Assembly (NCBI RefSeq): GCF_037975245.1 | Contig: NC_092569.1 | Coordinates: forward strand, 33,937,668-34,001,667 | DNA from: Apostichopus japonicus | Taxonomy: Eukaryota; Echinodermata; Holothuroidea; Aspidochirotida; Stichopodidae | DNA: 64,000 bases | Direction of reading: 5' to 3' | Shown here: piece by piece, positions 11,315-54,323 of the stretch | Position numbering within the stretch: position 1 is the stretch's first letter | How the letters are laid out: every line of letters starts with the position of its first letter | Notes under the pieces: generated by a model | The model's database searches: none | What the model was told of the DNA's origin: nothing | The model's input: the letters and a program-made list of their open reading frames with translations, nothing else | Made by a program: the position numbers and the translations under genes

Positions 11315-11939
11315 GTTATACGCCCATGTTTCCTTTTTTTTTAAATGTTTTTACAACGCTCTATACGTAAATAATGTGCTTGTTTTAAAGATGTAACCAG
11401 TCACCATTAAACTCATATATGATTCGAAATATTGTTGGAAATGATGAAATGTATCAAGTTTAGTAACAATACACTTCTTTATATACAGCTAATGTAAAAG
11501 ACTTCATGTCAGATACAGCTAGGTGCTTGCCCACACTTATCTAATGAAAAAATCACTAAAGTCTCCCCTTTCATGAATTGAATATGGACAAAATGTGATA
11601 ACATGTCACGTTAAATCTGACCGACCGGTGAAGATGGAAACCTTTCTTCAACTCACTCCATAACAATATAACCACTGAGTTAAGTTTTCCTTTAGCTCCA
11701 ATTCTAATCTGTTAGGAGTCATCATGGCTGAGTTCATGGTGGTCTCGGTGATATCCGTTTGTCATTTCTACTCGATTCTCATTGTTATTATTATATAAAA
11801 CTGATAAAGGTGAGTACATGTTAATCAGTTAAAACTGATGTGTGTTATAATTTCCTAACATGTGTGACATTTTATGACCAGTTGCTACTGAGGACTTACA
11901 TTATTTAAGTGTTAACAAGTATAATATAGATTTGGAATG
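11315..11939. other. Unassigned AT-rich DNA
   Basis: No coding, RNA or repeat signal stood out. Confidence 0.4.
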
Positions 11940-14330
11940 AGCTAAATGTATATGGTCACAACTTCTACAGAGATGACGTCTTCTCGTCAATTGAAAGTCA
12001 AATCGATAACCACGAAGGGTACTCTATGATATTGGGAGGTGATTTTAACTTTGTGTGGAATTTAGATTTTGATTAAAAAAAAAAGGAATGCCCCAAACCA
12101 ACTTTCGATCTCGCTCAAATATGTTACATATAATGCAGAAACTAGAGTTAATTGATTTTTGGAGAGACCGTATCCCTAAAAGTAAAAATTTGACGAGCAT
12201 TCTAACATCGATGATTCCATTAATTGCAGATTAGACATTTCTCTAGCCATCTCAGGAATTCCACTACTGATTTATTGTTGGTTCAGACCATTCACTCGTA
12301 AGCCTGTCCTTGCATTCAGGCAGTAACAGAGGAAAAGGAATGATGTTAAGAAGGTTTATAAAGACCTTTACACCCAGAGTAAAAATGTTAATACGTATAA
12401 CTTTTATTGTAATCTTAATTTAAATCACAAATACACTCTCTGAGGAAGAGAGTTCCAGTTGCGAAGGACCCCTTACTTTAGATGAATGCACACGTTCGTC
12501 GAATTCCATGCCCTTGAACAAAATCACCTGGTTCAGATGGACTCCGAACGGAATGTTATAAGTACTTTTTAAGGAAAAGTTGCCCAGGAAAGAACCTGGG
12601 CACGAAAACCAAACTACCGAACGACTGATCCGCTCTCAACCCCAGTCCCCTTGCATCGGGACTGTGACTGTGTGATCATCGTCAGGTGTGCATCACCATT
12701 CCCCTCGAAAGGGAACAGATACTACACATGATCTTAACCAAAAGGCCGAGAAGCGGAATGTTATAAGTTGTTTTGGAATGACATTGCAGTATTAGTAACA
12801 AATCCTTTCAATCATGCATATCGTAAAGGCTACATTTCCGATGAACAGGGGAGAACATGTATTACTCTTATACCGAAACCCTCCAAAGACCAGCGTTTTC
12901 TGAGAAAAAAAAACTGGCGCCCTATTTCACAACTCAACGTAGATTATAAAATAGATGCAAAATGTTTAGCCAATCGATCGAAGGTGGTTCTCCAAGACTT
13001 GATTAGTCCAGTACAAACTTGGTTTTTAAAAGGGTGATTTATAGGTGAGAATATCCTTAACTTAGACCTCATTGATTACTGCGACAACCACTCTACCCCA
13101 GGTGCCCTCCTATACGTTAGATTATGAGAAAGCTCTTGACTGGCTTGATTGGGATTTTATGCTTCAAACGCGCTCTTTCTATAACTTCGGACCAAATTTT
13201 ATAAAGTGGATCCGAATTCTGTATTTGATCATTTCGTCCTGCGTTTCAAGCTACGGGTTTTTGACGAATTATTTCAAGGTTTCATATGCAAGGGTGTCCG
13301 TGAAGCCCCTATCTATTCATTACATGCACTTAAATCTTAAATGCCTTGGTTATTTCAAACGTCAAAATTGAAGGTATATTGATCTGTAACTGTACTATCA
13401 AAATATCTAATTATGCAGACGACACGGTCATTATAAAGAATGGGTCTCAGAGTTCTATTATGATGAAATAAGTGTCTTAAATCATTTTTCAAGTGATTCT
13501 GTAAATTTAGAAAAGTTCTATCTCTTTCCTGTATGTCCCTTGTTCTCCAACCCTCGTTTGTATTTCAATAATTGCAATTTGTGGGAAGCAATGATGTTAT
13601 TACTTACTTAGGCATTTCTTTTACTCATCATGTGGATGTCATTTTCAAGTTAAATTCTCATACCAAAACTATCACGGATTAAAGCTGTGTTACAGATATG
13701 GTCATCCAGAGACCTAACTCCGGTCTGGAAAATTATCATTATCAAAACGTTTTCCATTTCCCAGCTAGTTTATTTACTCATCGTATTACCTGATCCCCCG
13801 ACACATTATTTCAAGGATTTGGATAATATTTTTTACAAATTTATTTGGTCAAATAGGCATGATAAAATCAAAAGGTCGATATAGAACATTAAGAAATCGA
13901 ATGGTGGAATAAATATGATCCATATGACCTTATTTTCTAAAAGGCTGAAATGCAAATGGATCAAACTGAATTTGGACCCAAAAAATGGTCCGTGGAAAAT
14001 ACTTTTGGAAAATTCATTAACCACGTACGGAAGGGGTTTCTTATCAGAATGTAATTTTTCAAAGCATGATATTAAGATCTCAAACCCGTTTATTTATTAT
14101 GTTTGTAGTGCATGGACTACCGCCATCAAAATGATAATATGTGTTCTTATCAAAATATTTTTAATAATTCCTATATTAAGATAGATAATACCATTATCTT
14201 CTCTGAAGTCCTGTACAGAAGAAGGGTTTTTTTTAATCAGGGATTTCTTCGACACAAATGGCAATATCATATAATGCTATGCTTCTTTTATCGCAAAGTT
14301 TCACATTACTGGTACATTTCCGTTCGCATT
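11940..14330 (+). pseudogene. Decayed Tx1/L1-type LINE ORF2 (endonuclease and reverse transcriptase)
   Basis: Fragments in several frames line up in the order of an L1/Tx1-clade ORF2. Near 12029-12080 is an APE-endonuclease block ending GGDFNFVWNLDFD. At 12768-13037 is the RT entry region (TLIPKPSKDQRF, NWRPISQLNVDYKI, NRSKVVLQDLI). At 13072-13371 are further RT pieces, and at 13687-14100 the C-terminal region (WSSRDLTPVWKI, FYKFIWSNRHDKIKRS, then a KRLKCKWIKLNLDP block). Stops and frameshifts separate the pieces, so it is dead. A U2-headed retroposon at 12564-12755 interrupts it. Confidence 0.85.
12564..12755 (-). mobile_element. U2 snRNA-headed short retroposon, copy 1
   Basis: Read on the minus strand, it begins with the first ~45 nt of U2 snRNA (CGCTTCTCGGCC, GTGTAGTATCTGTTC). 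It then departs into a body of small hairpins (TTCCCTTTCGAGGGGAA; CCCAGGTTCTTTCCTGGG) and ends ACTTTTCCTTAAAAAGT. The true U2 Sm site and downstream stems are absent. A 15-bp direct repeat, CGGAATGTTATAAGT, flanks it at 12549-12563 and 12754-12768, showing retrotransposition into the LINE. The same body recurs at 47012-47211. Confidence 0.8.
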
Positions 14331-14905
14331 TTATTACGGTATAATATCAGCCATCCCAGGGGCTTAACGTACAGGTCTAGTCTGTGTACAACAGTCGTAC
14401 TTCGTGTACGTACGAACAATGTGTACTTGTGTCCTGCGTAAATAGTTTATGGCGCCATATCGTTACTGCGAGGGTTTAAAATTGCAAATTCTCGTTATTT
14501 TACGACCAGAATATTCCAACATGTCACCAAGGATGGCATTTAAGTGTCATCATTACAAATTCTGAGTGTCGCTGATATATATATATATATAGCCTAGTTT
14601 TGCCGTATACTGCGCGGAAAGTCGGGTCGACATGCACCCTACCTACACTGTATGCGAAAATACTGTTATATGAATATAACCTGGTGTTTTTCCACCCTCT
14701 ATAGGCTAGGTTAAAATCCCCTAACGCAGAGAAAATGAATACACAAACCAAGCTATTTAAGGTTCTTTTCCAAACACGTACTGATTTAATACGACAAGGT
14801 TAAATCAAATATTGAGACAGGAGATTGGAGCCTTTCCCCTGGTTGAAAAGTGATGTCGGATACAATTAAAGCTTAAAATAAATGCTACCCCACAGTCGTG
14901 AGATA

Positions 14906-14994
<89 letters not shown>

Positions 14995-15329
14995 AGAGAG
15001 GAAGAGAGAGGTGGAGAGAAAACTATTTTGTTAATCACTAATAATCAGTGATTGTGGATGCCTATAGCATTGGGATATGATTTAAATATTTAATTTATTA
15101 TAATAAAATGGTTGTATTTGTCTAATAACAAGTAACTCCAATGAAACTTGTCAATCACAGAACTTTTGCTGTGTAAATCAGAATACTATTGCTGGTATGT
15201 TTTTACATCACATTGATAGCGACATTTACCATTGAGGCTGCAAAATGCCTTATATATGGATGGTTAAAACGCGTTGGGCTAGCACACTAACCAATTGCAT
15301 ATCACAGAAGATCCACGCCCTTGTAAAAA
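14331..15329. other. Transporter upstream flank
   Basis: Unassigned DNA containing a short (AT)n at 14574-14591 and the large (TA)n at 14910-14990, followed by a purine-rich GAGAGAGGAAG stretch. No upstream exon of the transporter was identified. Confidence 0.4.
14910..14990. repeat. (TA)n microsatellite
   Basis: About 40 uninterrupted TA dinucleotides. ORFs running through it are artefacts. Confidence 0.97.
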
Positions 15330-15525
15330 ATGGCCTTTTCTGTAAGGCAGATGTCTTTCGCACAGCTGTGCGTCATAGCTGCTTGCTGCTTAGAAAAGTT
15401 CTTCCTCGACTCAGTGAGCAAGGTATTTAGTGTTTTTGTTGAACCATTGGTTGATCGGAGTCATCTTTCTTATTGGACGATAGGAATGATTCTTACTTGG
15501 CAACTCCAAACCAGAAATATTGCCA
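15330..15525 (+). CDS. SLC16A: Transporter exon 1
   Basis: Codes the N-terminus and first helix and ends in phase 1 at donor TTGCCA|GTAAGTA. The tail of the exon (YWTIGMILTWQLQ) is the start of helix 2. Confidence 0.8.
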
Positions 15526-18286
15526 GTAAGTAAAGAGCTTCTTATGTTTTCAATTTCGTGTTAAAATTAATTACAACAAGCTACTCACTTTGAGCAGGTT
15601 TATTGCACAATTACGTTGACCACTACCCTAGTACTACACTACTAGATTTACTGGGCCCAACGGTGAGCCAATAGCTAATACAATAATGATAGGCTTCGGT
15701 ACAATGAAATGCACAAATGAATATTTCCATATCAAAAATGCCAAATAAATCGTCTCATTTTAAGTGTTATTCGCTGTATGCTTTTATCTCCTTTGCTTTA
15801 CGAAGAACTTTTTATCATACCAGAAGAGTTAGAAAGTAATATGTAAATGTAAACATGTATTAAAATTACCGTATGTCTGTATATTACAGATTCTAACTCA
15901 ATTTCAATGCTGTCAAGTCTTATATCAGCAGTCAATCAAAACAACCATTTATGTCATCAACCGTCTAATGTGATAATCGGTTAGTGCCATTCAATTGTCA
16001 CTGAATGTTAGCTTATCTTGACCATTCTTCTTCTAGTACCACTGGCATCATTGCTACTTCAATACAAGTCCGGTCGGTTATACGTCATGATGGCTGGTTT
16101 CATGGTTGGTCTCGGCTATATCGGAATGTCCTTTTGTCTAACTTCAAGTGTTTGGCTAATGTTATTAATGACATCCATATCAGGTAAGAGTTAACTTAGT
16201 TAATCAAGTTAATTTTTCTTTGATACAATTTATTTAAAATATATTCTGAAACGAGATCGCCGATTATAAAGTCTAACTTTTCGGCTGTAATAGTTTATTA
16301 TTTTAGTTTTATTGTATGCTGTCATATGTTATTGCTTTTGTCTTTAATTTCTGAATTGTATTGTTTTTTAATAATTATTGTTCAGTTTTTTATTTCTGTA
16401 ATTCTTAGGATGCAATATTTTTAGCCTGTGATACTTTTAAGCTATAATATTTTTTTAATTTGTATTATTTTATGCGTTTCTGTGAAGCTGCTTTGAGATC
16501 ATTCTTTTGATGTAAAGCGCTATAAAAGAATGAATTATTATTATTAACTGAGATTCTTAAAATGTTCTATTCCGTATCTCAACCTTACTATCGGCTGGGA
16601 TGATTCTATCCGAAGCACATTTGACTTCACACCTTCCTATTACTCTTTTTCTTTCACAACCCTATCCGATACCAGCAATGACTTTTCTTGTTCCTTAATT
16701 CTTAGTAAGTTATATCTGTTTCATCTATTAGGCTTTGGTCACGCCATCATCAATATTGCAACTATAACATCCTTACGAGCTTGTTTCGAGGAGTCAACTT
16801 TCGCAACTCTGTATTCCTTGTGCAATACCATGACGACGGTTGGATTAGGAACATTGCCTATCATCTTCGATTCGTTACAACGTCATTACGGTATACAGGG
16901 AGCTTTGTTTATCTTTGGAGCCATTCTCTGGCATACTGTTGTCATAGGATTACTTCTTAAACCGAAGGTTCCTCTTAACAAAGCAACAAATGAAACATAC
17001 TTTCGGAAAAGTGGATCGTCTTTATGTTCCAGAGATGGCATCTTTGATATTTTCATTGCGCACAAGGCTTTTCCCATTTTGCTCATGGTAACGACTTTGT
17101 TTGAAGCAAATTTCCATGGGTGGGCTCTATATTTGGTTCCATATTGTCAATCGACTGGTGTGCCATCTAGTACAGCAGTTTTACTAACAATCATAGTCGG
17201 TGTCTCGGGATTCATGGGTAAATTATTAATGTGTTTGTTAGCATCGCTGGACGTATTACATCCAATAATGATCGTCGTGTCGTGTTTCGTCATTGCTTTA
17301 TCGTATACAATCCTATTTGTTTGGAACTCTTTCTTAGGATTTGCTGTTGTTTCAGCCGTAAGCGGATTCTGTTGCGGACTGACATCAACACATATTGTTT
17401 GTGAATGTAACAGAATTGTGTGCAAGCAACATTTCAAATCAGGCATATCATGGACAATCTTTTGTAGGACGATCTCCGTGGCAACAGGTGGAATAGTTTT
17501 AGGTAAGTTGTTTTATTTTTTCCAGGCATTTTAGTGGAATAACAGCTATTGATTTGATTCATAAGTTGTTCAAAAAGTCATCTTGAACAGTATTTTCACT
17601 TCGTATACTTCATTCTACGACCCTAAAATAAAATGTCAATTGGAAAAGTGTTTGAAAGAGCTGTCATTGTGGACTGTTTATAAACTCTAAAATTCATTCT
17701 TTAAAAGTTATCTCATCCTTCAATAGATTCCACTTAGAGAGGGGTTGGGGTTCCTCGATTGGTCAGTAATGAAGACCAAACGTCATTATTAATATCACTC
17801 GCAACATACTGAGTGGTTGTACGTACCATGTGCAATTATCTGTGCCTGTATCATTCAAAGACATCTCCTTGAAAAATACAGGCAAATTAAACAAAATGGC
17901 TAACATGGTTGCAAAAGAACCTCAGTCTCCCTTCCTTTCCCATCTCCTAAAAAAGTAAGTTGACAGCGGTTCTGTAATAACTGTTACTATAAACAGCAGT
18001 TAAAATGAGTGATGAGCCAAGATTTTTGCTGAGTGAGAGGTAATGTTTGCATTGTTGAAGAACCAGTTCATGTGGATTTCCAATGTTGGTACTCGTTCTT
18101 GAGTCTGCCAAAAATTTCTCAAGATCTAATGATTATTTCTTTCCCTCCTTTCAAGGATATATAAGGGACGTCAGTGGGGAGTTTACTTACGCATTTGGAT
18201 TCCTACTCATCTTGTGTGTTATGTGTGGATTCATGGCCACCTTCCTATGTCTTCCTAAGCTGAAGAGAACGACAGATTGCGGATAA
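15330..18286 (+). CDS. SLC16A: Monocarboxylate transporter-like MFS protein (SLC16 type), four exons
   Basis: Spliced model join(15330..15525, 16037..16183, 16732..17502, 18156..18286), 1245 nt, 414 residues. All three introns are phase 1 with GT-AG ends. The product is very hydrophobic, as expected for a twelve-helix plasma-membrane carrier that moves small organic acids or relatives with protons or by facilitation. Family marks: a VIAACCLEKFF first helix; GRLYVMMAGFMVGLGYIGMSF (broken here as GRLYVMM + AGFMVGLGYIG) for helix 3; the helix 4-6 block ending YGIQGALFIFGAILW; a long central loop near residue 200; and GYIRDVSGEFTYAFGF before the last helix. An in-frame stop at 15324 supports the start at 15330. 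The N-terminal DG-G-W-GW signature and the F-x-K-R of helix 5 are missing (CFEESTFAT instead), so it is a divergent member and the substrate cannot be named. Confidence 0.85.
16037..16183 (+). CDS. SLC16A: Transporter exon 2
   Basis: Acceptor TTCTTCTTCTAG, donor ATCAG|GTAAGAG. Carries PLASLLLQYKSGRLYVMM and the third helix. Its 147 nt preserve the phase. Confidence 0.85.
16260..16552 (+). mobile_element. 3' end of a CR1/L2-type LINE in transporter intron 2
   Basis: T-rich sequence leads to GTAAAGCGCTATAAAAGAATG and an ATT repeat. This is the same kind of 3' tail as at 600-680. Only the 3' UTR part is seen. Confidence 0.55.
16732..17502 (+). CDS. SLC16A: Transporter exon 3 (main membrane exon)
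   Basis: Acceptor TCATCTATTAG, donor TTTTAG|GTAAGTTG. The 771 nt encode helices 4 to 11: GFGHAIINIATI, the RHYGIQGALFIFGAI helix, a central cytoplasmic loop with VPLNKATNETYFRKSG, then LLMVTTLFEANFHGWALYLV and the following helices. Confidence 0.9.
18156..18286 (+). CDS. SLC16A: Transporter exon 4 and stop
   Basis: Acceptor TTTCCCTCCTTTCAAG. Encodes GYIRDVSGEFTYAFG, the last helix (FLLILCVMCGFMATFLCL) and a short polar tail, ending at TAA 18284-18286. Confidence 0.85.
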
Positions 18287-18951
18287 CTGTATCTTGGGGA
18301 GGCACGTATGTTATTGAATCCATTACCATAGTAACTGATGCTGCAACAGTAACAATGAAATCTGAGTGCGAACGGGCTCAGTGACTCATTTTACATAGGA
18401 GAAAGTGACAGATTGCAAACAATTAAGTTCTGATCATGGTTTTACAACAAATGGACCAACGTATCGAGATAAGTAGAGCGACCCAATTTGCTAACTTTTG
18501 GAAACCTCTGCCCTTCACATAGAACGATATGGATTTTGGACTTTATCAGATTAATCCTCGTTCAAAGTATGTTTCAGTAAAACTTTTCTTTCAATGAACT
18601 ATTAAACCTATGCAGGTTCATAGAAACGTTTCGTTTGGAGTTAACCGTGTTTGGAGTTGTCGTGCCACACATACGCATCTAATGAAACTCAGGACGTATG
18701 ACGATTGAAGTGGCACACGTTTTTTCAAACGTTCGGTTTGATGTTAAATGTATGTATTTATCTATACCATTTGCCGGTTTATTATTGTATCGAATGGTCT
18801 GGTTCGTGATCACATGTCGAAACCGATTTTTATGGGAGAGGGGGGGGGGGGGATTGGAGTGTCGAAGGTGGTGGTTTATACGAACAGTTTTTTTTTATAG
18901 AATTCAATGAGTAACATAGCTAACTTGAACTTTTGTTGTCAGATGAACCAC

Positions 18952-18957
18952 AATAAA
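18952..18957 (+). terminator. Candidate polyadenylation signal of the transporter
   Basis: AATAAA 666 bp after the stop codon is the first one seen on this strand. A G-rich run lies upstream at 18838-18852. The call rests on position only. Confidence 0.35.
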
Positions 18958-19189
18958 CTGGGTCTTGGTATTTCATACGCATACATCAACCACTATATAT
19001 TTAGAGAGCGAGAGAGGGGCGAGGGGGATTGATAGGTGCTTCTCAAGGACAAATGGGTGTACTCGGAACGATGACGTTGGTATCCACCTCGATTCGTTGA
19101 ATCAATACTTTCACTTCATAAATTGATCCAGGCAAAAAAGTTGAAAACTACAAAAATCAAAACAAAACAGAGAAAGTTATAGTTCTAAC

Positions 19190-19195
19190 TTTATT
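19190..19195 (-). terminator. Candidate polyadenylation signal of the ENPP gene
   Basis: On the minus strand GAATAAAG is followed 25-40 nt later by TGTTTTGTTTTG, a GU-rich downstream element. It implies a 2.3 kb 3' UTR and would end about 230 bp from the transporter's candidate site. Positional inference. Confidence 0.35.
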
Positions 19196-19717
19196 CTAAT
19201 CATCCCTTATTCAATGCTTTTAAAGTAAATAATTATGATCGACTTTAAAATTTACAACTTGTTAATCAACTCTACGTTAGGTCAAACAAACAGTAATATG
19301 CAACCTCGGATGTACCCAATGTAACAGCAACATGATTCCATTGACCAGTCAGTTAATGAATTCACAAAAATATACAGTAAAATTACATTTAAAGTACTAG
19401 AAAGTAAACAGAGAAAGCAGGAAAACCCTGTTACTTATTCTCATTCAAGTCCTTCACTTGAGACATTCTTGGGACATATATGCATCAGTTATTTCTAAAA
19501 TTAGGTGGAAATGCTTGTCCTACCCACTTTTCAAGTCATTCCATAATAATATTTCCGTTGGATACTGTTAAGATTTGTGTCAGATGTCTACGAGACTTAA
19601 TTATCCCCAAATTGTCGAAAGAGTATCACAAACATGATGACATCAGTCTAGTGTCCTCAGGATTGAACGAATGCTGTGTACATAAGAGTCAAACAAATAG
19701 AGGTAAGGTAAGATGGA

Positions 19718-19812
19718 GGGTGAGTGAAGAAGGGTGAATGAAGAATGGTGGATGAAGGAGGGTGGATGAAGGAGGGTGGATGAAGAAGGGTGGATGAAGG
19801 AGGGTGGATGAT
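19718..19812. repeat. Short minisatellite, unit about 14 bp
   Basis: Variants of GAAGGAGGGTGGAT repeated six to seven times. The minus-strand ORF with HPSSFI repeats is its translation. Confidence 0.9.
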
Positions 19813-20539
19813 GAAAGGGAGAGGTCGGGCAGTTTTTCATACCAATTTAGGGGGATTCACAATAAGCGAAATGTTTTTCTTTTCATTTCGTTTTCAAGTT
19901 AATATAGATTAGAATCAGCAAATGTGGAAGAAGGTTAGTGGATGGTATCACACTGAAAAGACAAAGCCTCTAAAACAGTTTCATGTTATTACAAATCTAT
20001 AGTTACTCGGGCCTCCGTGAACTACTCTTTATAAGTAGAGTATTGAACCCTTAACATTTATGGAAAAAAATGTGCGATAACTTGCTAAGCCACTGGTGTA
20101 TATTTGCTTAAGTAAATAGTAGATATGCAGCATTTCCTACACCAAAGAATTGGGAAGGGAAAATCTGTACTGTATTGATCCTGCTCAGGGAGCTGAAACT
20201 GCTCAAATGCGAAGGCTCAACATGGTGACCCATTTTTTTGCTTAAACAAAGCAAAGATATGTGCTTCCTCAGCCTGTTATTCAACCTGTCCAGTTAAACC
20301 GAACAAATTATCCGTAAGCCTACTTAGGATACACACTGGGAGTATTCAAAACATAATGCTAGTCTTACTTCTTGTCTATTTGAAGTATTTAAATGAATAT
20401 AAAGTCGGCATGTTTAATACATATCAAAATAATGAGATATAATTGTGTTTCATCTATTACAAGTTGTAATATACAGGTGCATTAATTGATCTATGCTACA
20501 TGCCGATTACATGCTACTGACAAATTGGAGACGATACCA

Positions 20540-20742
20540 CCACAGGGACGTAAGGATCATGGGCAAGGTGTTAGTGAACCCAAAACCTTTTTCATTTGTT
20601 AAAAGAAAATAATAAGAAGATGTATCAAAGGAAATAACTGAAATACCACAAGCTGTCAGGTTCGAGGGCTTCGCCCCTAGACCCTCCCGAGGCCCCATTT
20701 TCCCCAAGCCGTTGACGGTGTACCCAGTCACCTACGCCTCTA
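20540..20742. mobile_element. Relic of a small hAT-like miniature transposon
   Basis: Begins near CAGGGACGTAAGGATC and ends near CACCTACGCCTCTATAA, with an internal GGCTTCGCCCCTAGACCCTC block common in miniature elements of marine animals. Termini are degraded and no target duplication is clear. Confidence 0.4.
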
Positions 20743-21487
20743 TAACACAAAGTTATCTGAGAGGTAACAAAACAAAGTCCAAGACTAATTTCCATAGCAA
20801 GCATGAAAGACACAGTACCGTCTAGACTGAATAAAATATCTGAATACACGTTTCTTTTTCTACGATTAGTAAAACCTAACATGGATATAAGGTTTATGGT
20901 ACACAAAATATCTGGATAATATTTTTCATACAAAACTATTTACAACTGAAAAAGCCTCTTACTCCAAAGACCATTACTTGGTCTAGCTCTGTCATATAAC
21001 CTATTTGTCGATCTAAAGTTTAAGAAACATAAAGCTTCACGAAATCTCACAAAGTAGCCACAAGTAATTAGCAGTGTCTTCCACAGTAAACAAACAAGAC
21101 ACGAGTTAATTGCTCACACCATTCGGCAATTTCAATGTTTCCATACCTTGTAATTTGGTAAAGTTCGTAAGGGACGATAACCAAATTAGTTTATAGCAAG
21201 ATTTAAATGTCAACCATTTCTTTGCCGTATTTCCTGGAAGCTCCACACAAAGAATCAGCGTTATCACAACAATTTCTCAACGCTAAATGCCTGTCCATTT
21301 CCTTGCCTTTGCTGACGATACTCGATACAGGAACTTGCTTTATCTTTGTAATTTCCTTTTAGCTTAAAAATAAAATTGTTAGAATTGCGTACAAATTTTG
21401 CACACTGATGCAATTACGTCATGACAAATTCAGTTCTTTTTAAAACAGATTTTGACATAAATTTCTCGGCTTATTGGATTTTCTTTT

Positions 21488-54323
<32,836 letters not shown>

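Larger units (their letters stand above)
18287..21487. other. Convergent 3' flank between the two genes
   Basis: Contains the presumed 3' UTRs of both genes, a 14-bp minisatellite (19718-19812) and a short DNA-transposon relic (about 20540-20742). No other gene is recognised. Confidence 0.5.

Noticed and set aside
12564-12755. A functional U2 snRNA gene
   Set aside because: Only the first ~45 nt match U2; the Sm site and 3' stems are missing and the copy is flanked by a target duplication, so it is a retroposon.
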